Assembly: GCA_016098155.1 (NCBI GenBank)
Contig: JAAAJB010000075.1
Coordinates: 1-64,000, forward strand
Reading direction: 5' to 3'
Length of the DNA: 64,000 bases
Source: Actinomortierella ambigua
Taxonomy: Eukaryota; Mortierellomycota; Mortierellomycetes; Mortierellales; Mortierellaceae
The position numbers and the translations under genes are program-made. The notes below the pieces were generated by a model, which made no database searches, was not told the DNA's origin, and saw only the letters and a list, made by a program, of their open reading frames with translations. This document shows positions 45,637 to 58,533 of this stretch, in pieces; the first letter of the stretch is position 1; every line of letters starts with the position of its first letter.

Positions 45637-48600
45637 ATGCAGTTTGACCAGCAGCCATCGTCCAATGCCTGCCCAAAAAGTCCTCAGACGGCGCCCATCT
45701 CCATCACGTCTTTCGCGCCCTTGTCTTCTTCCACACAACCACAAAAGCCAGCCATGATGGCTTCTACCTCTGACGAGCTAGCAAAGTTCTCGAACGAGTC
45801 GCTGCATTCATTCTCGTTCACGGCAGGCGTGCACGACAAGAGCTTTGTGGAGGGACGGCGTGGCATCTTCTACCGGTCGATCGACTTTATGAAGCAAAAG
45901 ATCAAAGGCTGGCAGGTGCCCATCTCCAACGTCTTTCCCGTCTCAGCATCCACCACACCAACAGACAGCTTTTCCATCGGAGCCTATCCTTCTCACGCAG
46001 CATCGCCAATGTCGTCGGTAGGAGCACCATCACCCGACTCTGTCAAGGCTAAATTGAAACGCACCATGACCGACATTCGGATACCTAGCAGCAGCAGTAA
46101 CGGTGGCGAACCACCAAGGGAGCGATCGGCACGACCCTTATCTGTCGCTACTGTCTCGGCAGTCGCCAACTATAGTTCATTACATTCGCCTACACGCTTT
46201 GTGCCCCAGAGCCAGGCCATGATCACCACTGACGAGAATTGGAAGATTGTGATGGCCAACGATATTGCTTCGCTCGTCTTTGGCTTCCATGGATTCGAGT
46301 TGGTCTCAATGAACATGCTTGACTTGATTGCCAGTCCGTACAAGGAGAAGCTGGACAGCATGCTGCGATCGCATGGACCAGCTGACCAGCACGGATCCGA
46401 GAACCAGGATATCAGCAAGCAACAGGAACATGTTCTTCTCTGCGGAAAAATCGTAAGTAGGACATTGCACATCTCCCTTTCCCACCCCACCCCATTCCAT
46501 CTACCTCCCCCCCCTCCTCTCTCTCTCTCCTTCTCCTCCCTCCCCTTCCCGTCAAACAGCCATATCTGAATTTCATTTTCTGGATGACCGCCAATTTCAT
46601 GTTGAGGGAAAGAGGAAGAGAGTGAGGGCTAAAAAAATGGCACCCCGCAACGAGTTGATGGACCACGATCAGCAAATTTGTCATTCAGATGCGATTGATA
46701 GTCTCCACTTGTTCTATCCTTGCCGTCCTTTATTCTCCCGTCCCCTTCCTCCCGCTCTCTGTTCGTGCCCCCACTTTTCTTCAGATACCCATAGCATCGA
46801 CACGGGCCTCAGCTAGCCACAGTGGGCAAGCTTGTACACGTGTATAGCTGACTACAACGACATCCAAGACGCATGAATGGACGTTCAGAGAAAAAATAGG
46901 CTATTTTTCTCGTCCACTTTGTACAGTGATGAAGTAGCGCTGGGCTTTTTTTTCCTTTGGGTCATCGAGTCATCTGGTTCCCTTAAATGTGGTTGTTTGA
47001 CTAGCTGGCTGGTTGGTTGGCCTATGGAGGCAGAGGCCTATCAAGGCATATTTCAGTCTCCAAGTGCGGGACGATCCACGGCAGAAGCCGGCACATTACC
47101 CCACTACGAGACGAGGGGAGATGCACCAGGATTCTCAACTTGTCTCGCCTCCTTGACGGAGACGCACGCGATGAAAGGAGGCAGAGCAATTCAAAGGAGT
47201 CGGAAAAGGGATTCGGACATGCGCTCTCGTTCTTTTATACTCCTGCTCCCTTTCCCTTCATGAACACAACCTGGAGAGTAGAAGTGCCCGATCCATTTCG
47301 GACGTTTTTTTTCTCCCTTTGGCTCCCTACTTTTTTCTCTCTCTCTCTCTCTCTTTGCTCTCCCTCTCTCTGGCCCTCCGTCTATAATACTATACTTTTC
47401 TCTTGCGACCCTACATCTTTACGGAGTCCCTAACTCGATTGATTTCTTCATTACTACTAGATCCGCATTCAAAAACACAACTCCCACTCGGCCGCAGCAT
47501 CAATATGGCTTAAGCGGAGAACGGACACAACGGGCAAGACGGTGTACATTTGGGTGGTTGAGGAGATTGCCGAGTCTGTCGTAACAGCTGTGATATCAAG
47601 CTCTGTACGTGTAACCACCACAGGGGCTATGCAGGAACATCTGATCTCCCCTCTGACATGCCCGATGTTGTGATCAAATGTGATTAGAACCCAATTGAAC
47701 TTGTGTAACTAACGCGCATGCGATCTCGTTTTTTATGCGTCGTTTTTTTAGGGAGAGATCTTGAATATCGAAGGCGCCATCCAAGAATTGTATGGATACG
47801 ACTTTTTGGAGCTGCTTGGGCGATCCATAACCACCCTCATCCCAGGATTAGAGACAATTCAGTCTGTCGACCCAGAGACATCGTTTGCAACCCTTGACGT
47901 ACATCAAATCAACGTGATCAAGTTCTTCGGCTCTCGGTCAAAGAACGGGAGCACATTCCCCATTATATGTCGAGTGCTCAACCCATCGGACAATATCGAC
48001 CCAGAAGCGAACCCCTTTCAGTTTGACTCAGACCAGATGGATGGGTACCTCTTGCGTATTATCTCGATGCCAGCCATTGCTGGTGTAGTCACTCTGCACG
48101 CCAGTGGCATGATCCAGAGCGCTAATACCGTCTTCACAAAATACCTTTTTGGATACCCGGCAAAAGAGCTGATCGAGAAGAAGGCGATGAGCGACCTGAT
48201 CCCTCAGTTCGCGCCTATCCTCGAAAAACTTCTTGAGCCACGGGACGACGCTCTCCCAACAGACCATCTTCACCTCACCGATGGAGCTGTTGTCACAGCC
48301 ACAATCATTCGACGAACAGCGGCTGAAGTGCGGAAACCCTCGGTTCTTTCGCCCGACTTCTTTGTAAAGCCCAAGCCGGAGGAGGTGAGCGGAACCCAGG
48401 CGTCATCCACCAACAAGCAGACGTCGGCCTTCAAACGCAACTTTGGCATGTCGTCGCTGATGAAGAAGGACAATCCAGGGTTTATTTCCAACTCGGGCAT
48501 TGTAGGCCTCCATCGTGATGGGACGCCTCTGGATATCGACGTTCAGATCCGAATGATTGAGTCACCCCAAGGCCCCATGTTTGCAGTCTGGATCACGTAC

Positions 48601-50060
48601 GACCGTGAGATTAGCTTTGCGCGCGAGCCCAATCGGAAGCCACCAACCGTACCAGTAATCGAGCACACACCTGCCACTGTATCGTCGTCAACATCACCCT
48701 CACCTCGACCATCGACCCGCACACCATCCTTCCAGGCTATCGTCAATGGTCCGTCAGGATTGGCCCGCCCTTCTTCCCCGGCTTCGTTTTCATCAACATC
48801 CTCGAGCTCACCCACTTCATCCTCCATCTCTGCCACCTCGACATCTTCCTCCGCGTCTCGGTCATGCTCGTCGTTGTCATCGTCTTCTGTTGCTGATGCT
48901 TCGGGGGCTCTTCAAGACATGGAGATTTCGAATGGCGCAGACCAGGTCGTACCGGACACGGACAAGGGTCGGTCAGGACGCAACCTATCCAACGAGTCCG
49001 TGCAATCATCAGGCTCATCGTCGTATGGTTCGCCCATGTCACCGGCGCCATCGTCTAATTCAACTGTGAGCCTATCATCGGATGAGATGAAGCTCCAGTA
49101 CTCTGCGGTGACGCACCGTCGCTGCATCAACGACTTTGAGATTCTGGATTCGTTGGGCCAGGGAGCATATGGACAAGTAAAGCTTTGCCAGCTCAAAGGC
49201 AGCGAGAACAAGGTGGTGATGAAGTATATTGTCAAGAGTCGCATTCTGGTGGACTGCTGGATGAATGACAAGATCCTTGGCATGATTCCCATGGAGATCC
49301 ATATCATGCATACGTTGCGCAAGATCCCACACCCAAACATTGTCAGCATGCTTGATTTTTTCGAGGATTCTCAGTACTACTATGTCGAGATGGCGCTGCA
49401 TGGCACGGGTATGGATCTGTTTGACTACATTGAGCTTACACCATACATGACGGAGAACGAGATTCGAGCAATCTTCCGGCAGATTTGCAATGCAGTTCAC
49501 CACCTACACTCGAACAAGATTGTGCACCGGGACATTAAGGACGAAAATGTCATTCTGGATCAAGAGGGCAACATCCAACTGATTGATTTCGGCAGTTCGG
49601 CCTATCTCCGCGAGGGCAAGAAGTTTGACACATTCTGTGGCACTCTCGACTACGCTGCTCCAGAAGTGCTCACAGGCAAGAAATACGAAGGCCGCAAGCA
49701 GGACATTTGGGCGCTCGGCATCCTGCTGTACACACTCATCTACAAGGAGAACCCATTCTACAACATTGACGAGATTCTGAGTCGGGACCTGCGAGTGCCC
49801 TTTGTACTCTCGGAGGGTAGGTGACAACAGGCGCTCTCTGTTCTAATGGCATTCAAACGGCAGTGCTGTCCCATTTTTTTTCGCGTTCACTTTAAATATA
49901 GGATCCTAACTCACCGCCATTTTTCACGGTTCTCTGTTCACTAGACTCAATTGCCTTGATACGCTGGATGCTGAACCGAGACATCGACCAGCGCCCATGG
50001 ATTGAGGAGGTGCTCAACCATCCATGGATGACTGCCCCAGACCATGCGATGAAGGAGTGA
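45637..50060 (+). CDS. PSK1: PAS-domain serine/threonine kinase (PAS kinase)
   Basis: Exons 45637-46452, 47461-47604, 47752-49816 and 49945-50060; 1046 aa from the first in-frame ATG (MQFDQQPSSNACP). Two sensor-like regions: NWKIVMANDIASLVFGFHGFE (PAS 1) and ILNIEGAIQELYGYDFLELL (PAS repeat), as in yeast Psk1/Psk2 and animal PASK. After a serine-rich linker, the kinase domain begins at about residue 782: LGQGAYGQVKL (glycine loop), VVMKY (lysine), HRDIKDEN at about 912, DFG at 932-934, GTLDYAAPEVL. The HRD-IKDEN wording and a missing long activation loop fit PAS kinase. In yeast these kinases shift carbon to glycogen or cell-wall glucan by acting on UDP-glucose metabolism. Intron 1 is about 1 kb. 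The start is the least certain part. Confidence 0.9.
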
Positions 50061-52761
<2,701 letters not shown>

Positions 52762-53170
52762 GAGATATCCATAAAAAAACACACGTTGTTGAAAGTAAAA
52801 AAACACCCCTAATATTGTCAAGTTCATAATACTTGGAAATGGGCGAATGCCCCTCATAATTTTGTGCTTCAAAAAAAGGTTGTGATTATTGATAACGGCT
52901 GATGTACATTTGCTATAAAACATGGTTGATGAAAAGGTGATGGGTGGTGGGTGATGGGTGATGGGTGATGGGTGGTGGGTGATGGGTGATGGGTGGTGGG
53001 TGATGGGGTTGGTGGTGAAAGTAGAAGGCGTTGGAGCGTTCTTTTTCGTTGGTGTTGATGGTCTTGTCATACTGGTGGGATAATCTGCCCTGCACTGGCT
53101 AATCCCGAGTCTACTCCAGAGCCGTTGATCGCACCTCTCTTGACAGAACATAGTAAAGACCTCTGTCCTT
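52762..53170. other. Convergent flanks with G-rich minisatellite
   Basis: 409 bases between the epimerase and the 74-aa gene stops. The main content is the GGTGATGG minisatellite at 52936-53017. Confidence 0.5.
52936..53017 (+). repeat. G-rich minisatellite, GGGTGAT / GGGTGGT units
   Basis: About eleven 7-base units of GGGTGAT or GGGTGGT in tandem, with four or more evenly spaced GGG runs, which meets the usual G-quadruplex pattern. It lies between two converging genes. The strong strand asymmetry also creates a long spurious minus-strand open frame across it. Confidence 0.85.
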
Positions 53171-53893
53171 TTACTTGCGCTTGGCCATGTTCTCAGACTC
53201 CTTGATGAGAGTCTCGCGGAAGGCCTTGGCGAAGATCTGGGCACGGTTGGTGGCTTCGGTGAGCGATGGGGCTAGAGAGGGGAAAAAACCAAATTGGGAA
53301 ATCCAATGGACAAGGTTTAGTGGTGTTGCATGACAGGTCGCTCAACAAAATATGGTGGGTGGAAGCCGACGCACTCTCTCCCAACAGCCTATCATCCCGA
53401 ATTTTTCGCTGTGGGTTAAAGCCATACCATTCTCAGACATCTTGCTGACGTTCCGGTGAGTCTTTGCGGCAAATTCATGGAACTTGGGACTCTTCATGAG
53501 CTATTTCGTATGTGTAAGCATAAAAGTTGGGTTGGGGGCATGGGTGAGTTTCGACATAGATTCTCACAGGGTTGGGGAAGTGAGACGGCGAGATATTCCT
53601 TCACCACGGATTTCCAACGATGAATGTTTCTTGCTTTTCATCCTAGGTTGCCTTTGTCACTTGTCGCCATCCTGACTTACAGTCTCCGTAACAGCCTTGT
53701 TGACCCAGAAGTTGACGAGCTTGCTAGAAAGAGGGAGGTGAACAGGAACAAAGAAAGACTGGTCAGACTCCATATTGTTGTACTATGTATCCAGGTTTAT
53801 AAAGGGTTGTGGGAGATGCCTGCACTACGTTCAACGGGGAGAGAAGGATTCAAGCAATAGTGCAATCGACGGATCAGTCACATACCTGAACAT
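53171..53893 (-). CDS. Small unknown protein, 74 aa, four exons
   Basis: Exons 53886-53893 (8 nt), 53681-53723, 53428-53500 and 53171-53271 on the minus strand join to 74 aa with canonical GT-AG sites (GTATGT, GTAAGT, GTATGG). The protein starts MFSKLVNFWVNKAVTET, continues KSPKFHEFAAKTHRNVSK and ends IKESENMAKRK. It is helical, basic and amphipathic, with no membrane helix or cysteine. The amphipathic basic start could be a mitochondrial targeting segment; that is inference. Four exons for 74 codons with clean splice sites argue for a genuine gene. I do not recognise the family. It is head to head with CWC21, 232 bases apart. Confidence 0.75.
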
Positions 53894-54125
53894 GATTGTA
53901 AGAGTATGTAAGGTGATGCAGGACGGAAGTGCGAAGCGAAAGAGGAATCGGAGGATCGTTTGTTAGACCCGCCCACCAACTTGTGACTGCCTATCTTCTG
54001 ACTCGCCGTGGAAACCAGGCTCCACACCGTTGTTCTCGCTCTTTCCTTTTCCCTCTTCCCACACTTCTTGCTCATTCGCTCTCAACTTTGCAAGGAAACA
54101 AAAAAAAGCATACACTCTCGTCACA

Positions 54126-54573
54126 ATGAGTTACAACGGCATTGGCTTATCAACCCCTCGTGGCTCAGGCACAAACGGCCTTATTTCCAAGAATCGCTCC
54201 ACCCTGAATTACCGACGCCCCGATTATGGCAAAGGCAAGGATGAGGAATTCGATGTGCCTCAACAGCGCAAACCCAACCCTGAGCTTGTCGCTTATGAGC
54301 AGAAGCGAGCCATCGAGGTCAAATGTGCCACCCTGCAGTATGAGCTGGAGGACGAAGGGTAAGGTGTCATCAATAGCAGCCAAGATTATCGTCTTTTTTT
54401 ATTACTATTATTCTTGCCACCATGATATGATCTTTAATCAACGATACTCCGTTATGCTCACCTTTCACATTAGCTTGGACGACGAGGAGATTGAGAAACA
54501 AGTTAGCGCCTTGCGGGAGCGGTTAACAGAGATTCTGAAGAAGGCAACTGAGGAGGCTGCGGCAAGAGCATGA
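54126..54573 (+). CDS. CWC21: Pre-mRNA splicing factor CWC21
   Basis: Exons 54126-54358 and 54474-54573 join in phase 2; 110 aa. The N-terminus MSYNGIGLSTPRGSGTNG is the hallmark of Cwc21/SRm300 (SRRM2) proteins, which dock on Prp8 and Snu114 in the activated spliceosome. The cwf21 domain follows: EQKRAIEVKCATLQYELE, then LDDEEIEKQVSALRERL. Length is close to yeast Cwc21 (135 aa) and lacks the long RS tail of animal SRRM2. The start is fixed by the conserved N-terminus. Confidence 0.95.
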
Positions 54574-54833
54574 AGGAGGCACATTGGTTGACTGGAGCCA
54601 GTTTTTGTTCAGGACAGGATAGGGGCGTTAAGTGATGTCTCCCAAACCCAACCTTGACCCCCAATCATTTTTCAGCCAGATTTTGGACGCTCAGCGGCAT
54701 CAAACTTCTACCCACACAATGTACTATAGCCGATAAAAAAATCGTTTTGTTCTATTTCTATGTTTATGACTACACCACACGTTTCGTGTGAGTTCGAGCT
54801 TTTTTTTTTTCGTTGACGCCGCACAATCCTTGC

Positions 54834-57022
54834 TCAGAGATCCCGCGCAAGCTGATCTTCTGCCAGGTTCAAAGTTCTCCATCGGGACCGGTAATCGTCC
54901 CAGTTGATGTAAGCACCACACATCCGCCGCTTGCCCGTGAACGACGAACGGCCATGAAGGACGCGCCAGTTGTCAAAGATGATGACGGTACCCGGTTCGA
55001 ACTTCGTCCACAGCTCGTGTCGCTTGTCCGTGAGGATCTTGTTCCAGTCAAACAAGGCATCGTACAGTTGCTCGACTTGGTTGGAGCTCAGGTGATTGAT
55101 CGTGGATCGGTCGTCGTTGTTGAACCGGATCTGCACTAGTTCCCCCGTGAACGGATCGTGCTTCAGAATCGGATTCCGGCGAGGAGTAGGAACAATATGG
55201 GTACCCTTGTCGCCCGCGCAGTGTGCCCCGATGGACAGTGTCGAGAGTGTTTGATACGATTCCGGGTGCTTCTCCTTCAGTACTTGAGCACATTGTAATC
55301 CGTCCACTAGCAAGTTGTCGCCGCCATTGCCGTCATGGTACAGCATATGGAACATCTGCAAGCTATTTTCACACAGAAAGCCACAAGAAGAACTAGAGGA
55401 GTGAATGGATCATCCTTTGATATTTCTCGCAGATCGATAAACCCCCCGGTTTTCAAAGTAAAATACGCTACCCGCACGGATCAGTAAAGTAGGTGTTGTC
55501 AGTGTGTGCGCCAAGGGCAATGTCGGTGTACGCTGTGTCGCCATGACCAAGATCCGATGTAAAGTCCCAGAATCCTCCATAGTGCGTCTCGCGGATAAAT
55601 GCGATGCGCTGAGCAAGCTTCTCGGTGGCTTCTGTCGAGACAGGGACTTTGTTCACCATTGAAAATCCATAGACATGCTAGGTGTTGTGATTGTAGAACC
55701 AGCAAAACGGTCAGTACCCTTCTAATGAGGCAAGCATATGGCCAATCTGATCCAGCTCGGCGGAAGAGAGACACCTACAATGTTATTCAGCCATTTGGCG
55801 AGACCCTCCTTGGTCTCCATCACCTCTCCAAACTCGACCTGAGGCAGATTCTCCCTGATAGAAATATCCCAAGAGATCTTTCTAAAAATTCAGAGAGGAG
55901 AAAACCAAAAAAAGGAGGGGGAGGGAGAGTGCATTAATGGTCAAATCATCTACTTGAACAACACGTGAAAAAAAACCCGAAAGAAAAGGAGAGCGCTTAC
56001 GGATCACCCTCAGGTCTGAAAGGGTTGACAAGTTTTGGATCGTATGAATGTGTCCGGAGCCACTCATGGTCATAGTGACTCTTATGGCCGTCGGTCCCTA
56101 GTTTCCGAGAATCCCGTCGACCGAAAAAGGTATAAGTCAAACACTCTGAAAAGAAAACATATGTGTGAGGAGATGAAGTTGAGTCCTGCTGATACACATA
56201 CAGACAATGTCGACGCCCTTGGTGGTAGACTCGATCGACGCAGGTTGGACATCGCGGGGAATCTACCCATTGGAAGAGAAAAAATGTGTATCTGTTAAAA
56301 TTCGTTCCTCAATTTTTTTTTCGGCTCGTCTGTTTTTGGTGACGATCTTTGTTTCCTCCAATAACCACATCACATCATTTCCATACCTGGAATGTATTAA
56401 ACAGACGCTGCTTGGTCACGGTGTGATAGCACTCTGGACAATGACAATGGTCTCGAAGCCAAAAGTTGTGGCTATATTATTACAAGAAAGCACCATTCCC
56501 GCCACCAAGCACAACCGGGGAACCCGTGAGAATAATTAGACAACCACTAAGGTTTTTTTTTTTGATGCTGGAGAGGGTAAGCGGGTGGAGACGGGGAGGA
56601 CTTACAATCTACTCGACTTGCCATCGTTCCACTTGACTTGCACCTTGTTGTCATTCACAGTGGCAGATCCGCTAGACACGGCTCTTGCCACGCTCGCAGT
56701 CTAGATGTTGTACAAGAAAAAAAAACACACAAGAGAAAGGTGAAACAATACAACGTGAGGAAGATTGGGAAACCAACACACATTCTTCCTCCCCCCTCTC
56801 CCCCCCCCAACTTCCCCCATATTGCCCACATGGCAGAAAAATAGTCCATATAGGCAGTATGGAGGTGAGGAACGAGGGAGGGGGTGAGGACGGGGAGAGC
56901 GAGTGAAAGAGAAAGCAAAGGGGGTAGATGCATACCGAAGAAAATGCCTTGGCCCCCTGGATCCACAGGGATGGAGACGATTGCACGGCGATACGCTGCA
57001 CCTGTGGACGCAGAGCCAACAT
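54834..57022 (-). CDS. TMLHE: Trimethyllysine dioxygenase (carnitine biosynthesis)
   Basis: Eight exons on the minus strand: 56936-57022, 56606-56700, 56387-56471, 56202-56262, 56001-56097, 55779-55881, 55472-55677 and 54834-55362; 420 aa. The basic, serine-rich start (MLALRPQVQRIAVQSSPS) fits a mitochondrial presequence. Next comes the N-terminal zinc-binding-type segment WLRDHCHCPECYH, then the Fe(II)/2-oxoglutarate dioxygenase core: HTD at 234-236, TYFTDPCGLQMFH, and distal His381 in NWRVLHGRSSFTGKRR. These residues define gamma-butyrobetaine/trimethyllysine dioxygenases; the length and N-terminal presequence favour trimethyllysine dioxygenase, which hydroxylates N6-trimethyllysine as the first step to carnitine. 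At the exon 5 acceptor I chose CTAG|GGACC because the upstream CAG acceptor would create a stop. Confidence 0.92.
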
Positions 57023-57294
57023 GCTTGAGTGGATCAACCTATTTGCGCAGATGGGGGGACAACACCCACGTTGTTCAGCACGAGGGTTAAATAGATATGA
57101 GGCAGGTGTTACGGAGCAAGTAGCATGCATGCCACGAGCGAGTGACATACAAAGGGGAGAGGTACCTCTGTGAGACTGCTCTGGCAGGAGAAAGGATTCG
57201 AGGAAGCATGTGGTGCATGGTAAGTAATGGAGGAATGAGACCCAAGGCTGATGGGATGGACAAAAAAAAAGAAAAAAGTGGGTGAAACGCACGG
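57023..57294. other. TMLHE upstream flank
   Basis: Probable promoter of the dioxygenase gene; no clear element visible. Confidence 0.4.
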
Positions 57295-57730
57295 TTATAC
57301 CGGCCGTTGGAAAAGTTGCGACCTCACGTGTTCGGTACCAGCCAGACAATCGTAGGGCGATCTGTCATCAAGGGTACCCCGGAGCAAAATAGAATCGCGC
57401 ACTTGCAGTGATTTCTTTCCACTCTTCCTCCACACTTTGCACCCTGATCGAGTCGATCGACCCAAAGTGCTCTCATTGTGTGTGTCCATGAAACCGCTGT
57501 TGAAGAGAGAGAGGCCCTCGCGAGGCATTTTGGATACAGCACGGATCTCTCCCCTCAAAGGTTGGGAGGACTCATGCTATCATAGTGAGTGCATAAATTG
57601 GCTGATCGCGTCCTCTTCAGGAATGAGACGGTCCCAAATGATCAAGACGCGACATGGAGCACGGACATCGGCAGCCTTGTGGAGCAACTCTGGATTTGCA
57701 CGAATCATTACAACTCCAGTAGGATTTATC
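57295..57730 (-). CDS. Coding-like fragments of unknown gene
   Basis: Two minus-strand frames look protein-like. One, 57295-57558, reads SGFMDTHNESTLGRSTRSG and SLQVRDSILLRGTLDD and ends in TAA. The other, about 57580-57720, reads MIRANPELLHKAADVRAPCR and LIIWDRLIPEEDAISQF and ends in a TGA-TAG pair. They are not joined by clear splice sites, and no upstream exon could be fixed in 57.8-58.2 kb. Options are a gene with missed exons, a decayed gene or chance. Family unknown. Confidence 0.3.
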
Positions 57731-57747
57731 CAGGGAAGGGGTAGAGA

Positions 57748-57751
<4 letters not shown>

Positions 57752-57781
<30 letters not shown>
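57752..57781 (+). repeat. GA microsatellite
   Basis: About 14 GA units next to the coding-like fragments at 57.3-57.7 kb. Confidence 0.8.
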
Positions 57782-57786
<5 letters not shown>

Positions 57787-58533
57787 GCGTGTATGGAAAA
57801 GACATTATTGAGTGATGGCCTTGGAGGGTGGCTCGAAGACAGGAAAAAAAAAAGGAGACAGAGTACAAATAGGATACTTTCGTGCCCTGCACATGGAGCA
57901 CAGGATTGGTTGACCCCATTTGCAAGTTCTTCCGTCTCGCTCTCTTCTTTTCTTTCCATGGATCTCGGTTTGCACTGTAGCCGACAGCTCTGAGCGTCTC
58001 CTACGCTGGCTAGGAGAGGGGTCGAGATGACGATGGCCAGCATGGAGATGGGTGCACTCGCTGTCTGCGACTAATGTACTATTGTTTTCTTCTGCAGTTC
58101 TGTGCAGATAGCAAAATAGCCCCCTGTTGAATCTGAGAGGGCGCCTTTGATTTTTTTTCTGTCCATCCATCTTGTCCAGGTGGCCCTGGTGAGAGCCCCG
58201 AAAATTCAAGAATAGGATTTAGTCGACAAGAAAGGGCAAGCGTGTCCTGCCGCTCGCCTTTGCTTTTGCTCTCTCGTTATAATCCTCTGACCCTTCCTAC
58301 CTTCATTCTTCCTCTTGCCACTCCCCTCTCTTTTCTCCCTTCAGTCTACCTGGTCATCTTTTTTCTTCTTCCCATTCCCATTCACCCACTCTCATTCCTG
58401 CATTCACAACCGCCGCCCACCGTACCTGACCTTCCCACCACACGAAACAGTTGATTCCTCCTCCACGAACCACGGTTCTACTCCATCACCGCTCCCTCCA
58501 TCTTCCACCCCACAATCGACACGCCCGTTCATC
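57782..58533. other. F-box gene upstream region
   Basis: It contains a minus-strand open frame (57805-58209) without motifs and, from about 58250, a pyrimidine-rich leader of the F-box gene. Confidence 0.4.

Noticed and set aside
52936..53017. Possible CRISPR array
   Set aside because: Units are 7 bases with no spacers; it is a simple minisatellite in a eukaryotic genome.
56098..56150. Upstream CAG acceptor for TMLHE exon 5
   Set aside because: Using it creates an in-frame stop at the junction; the later CTAG acceptor restores the conserved WTDGHKS segment.
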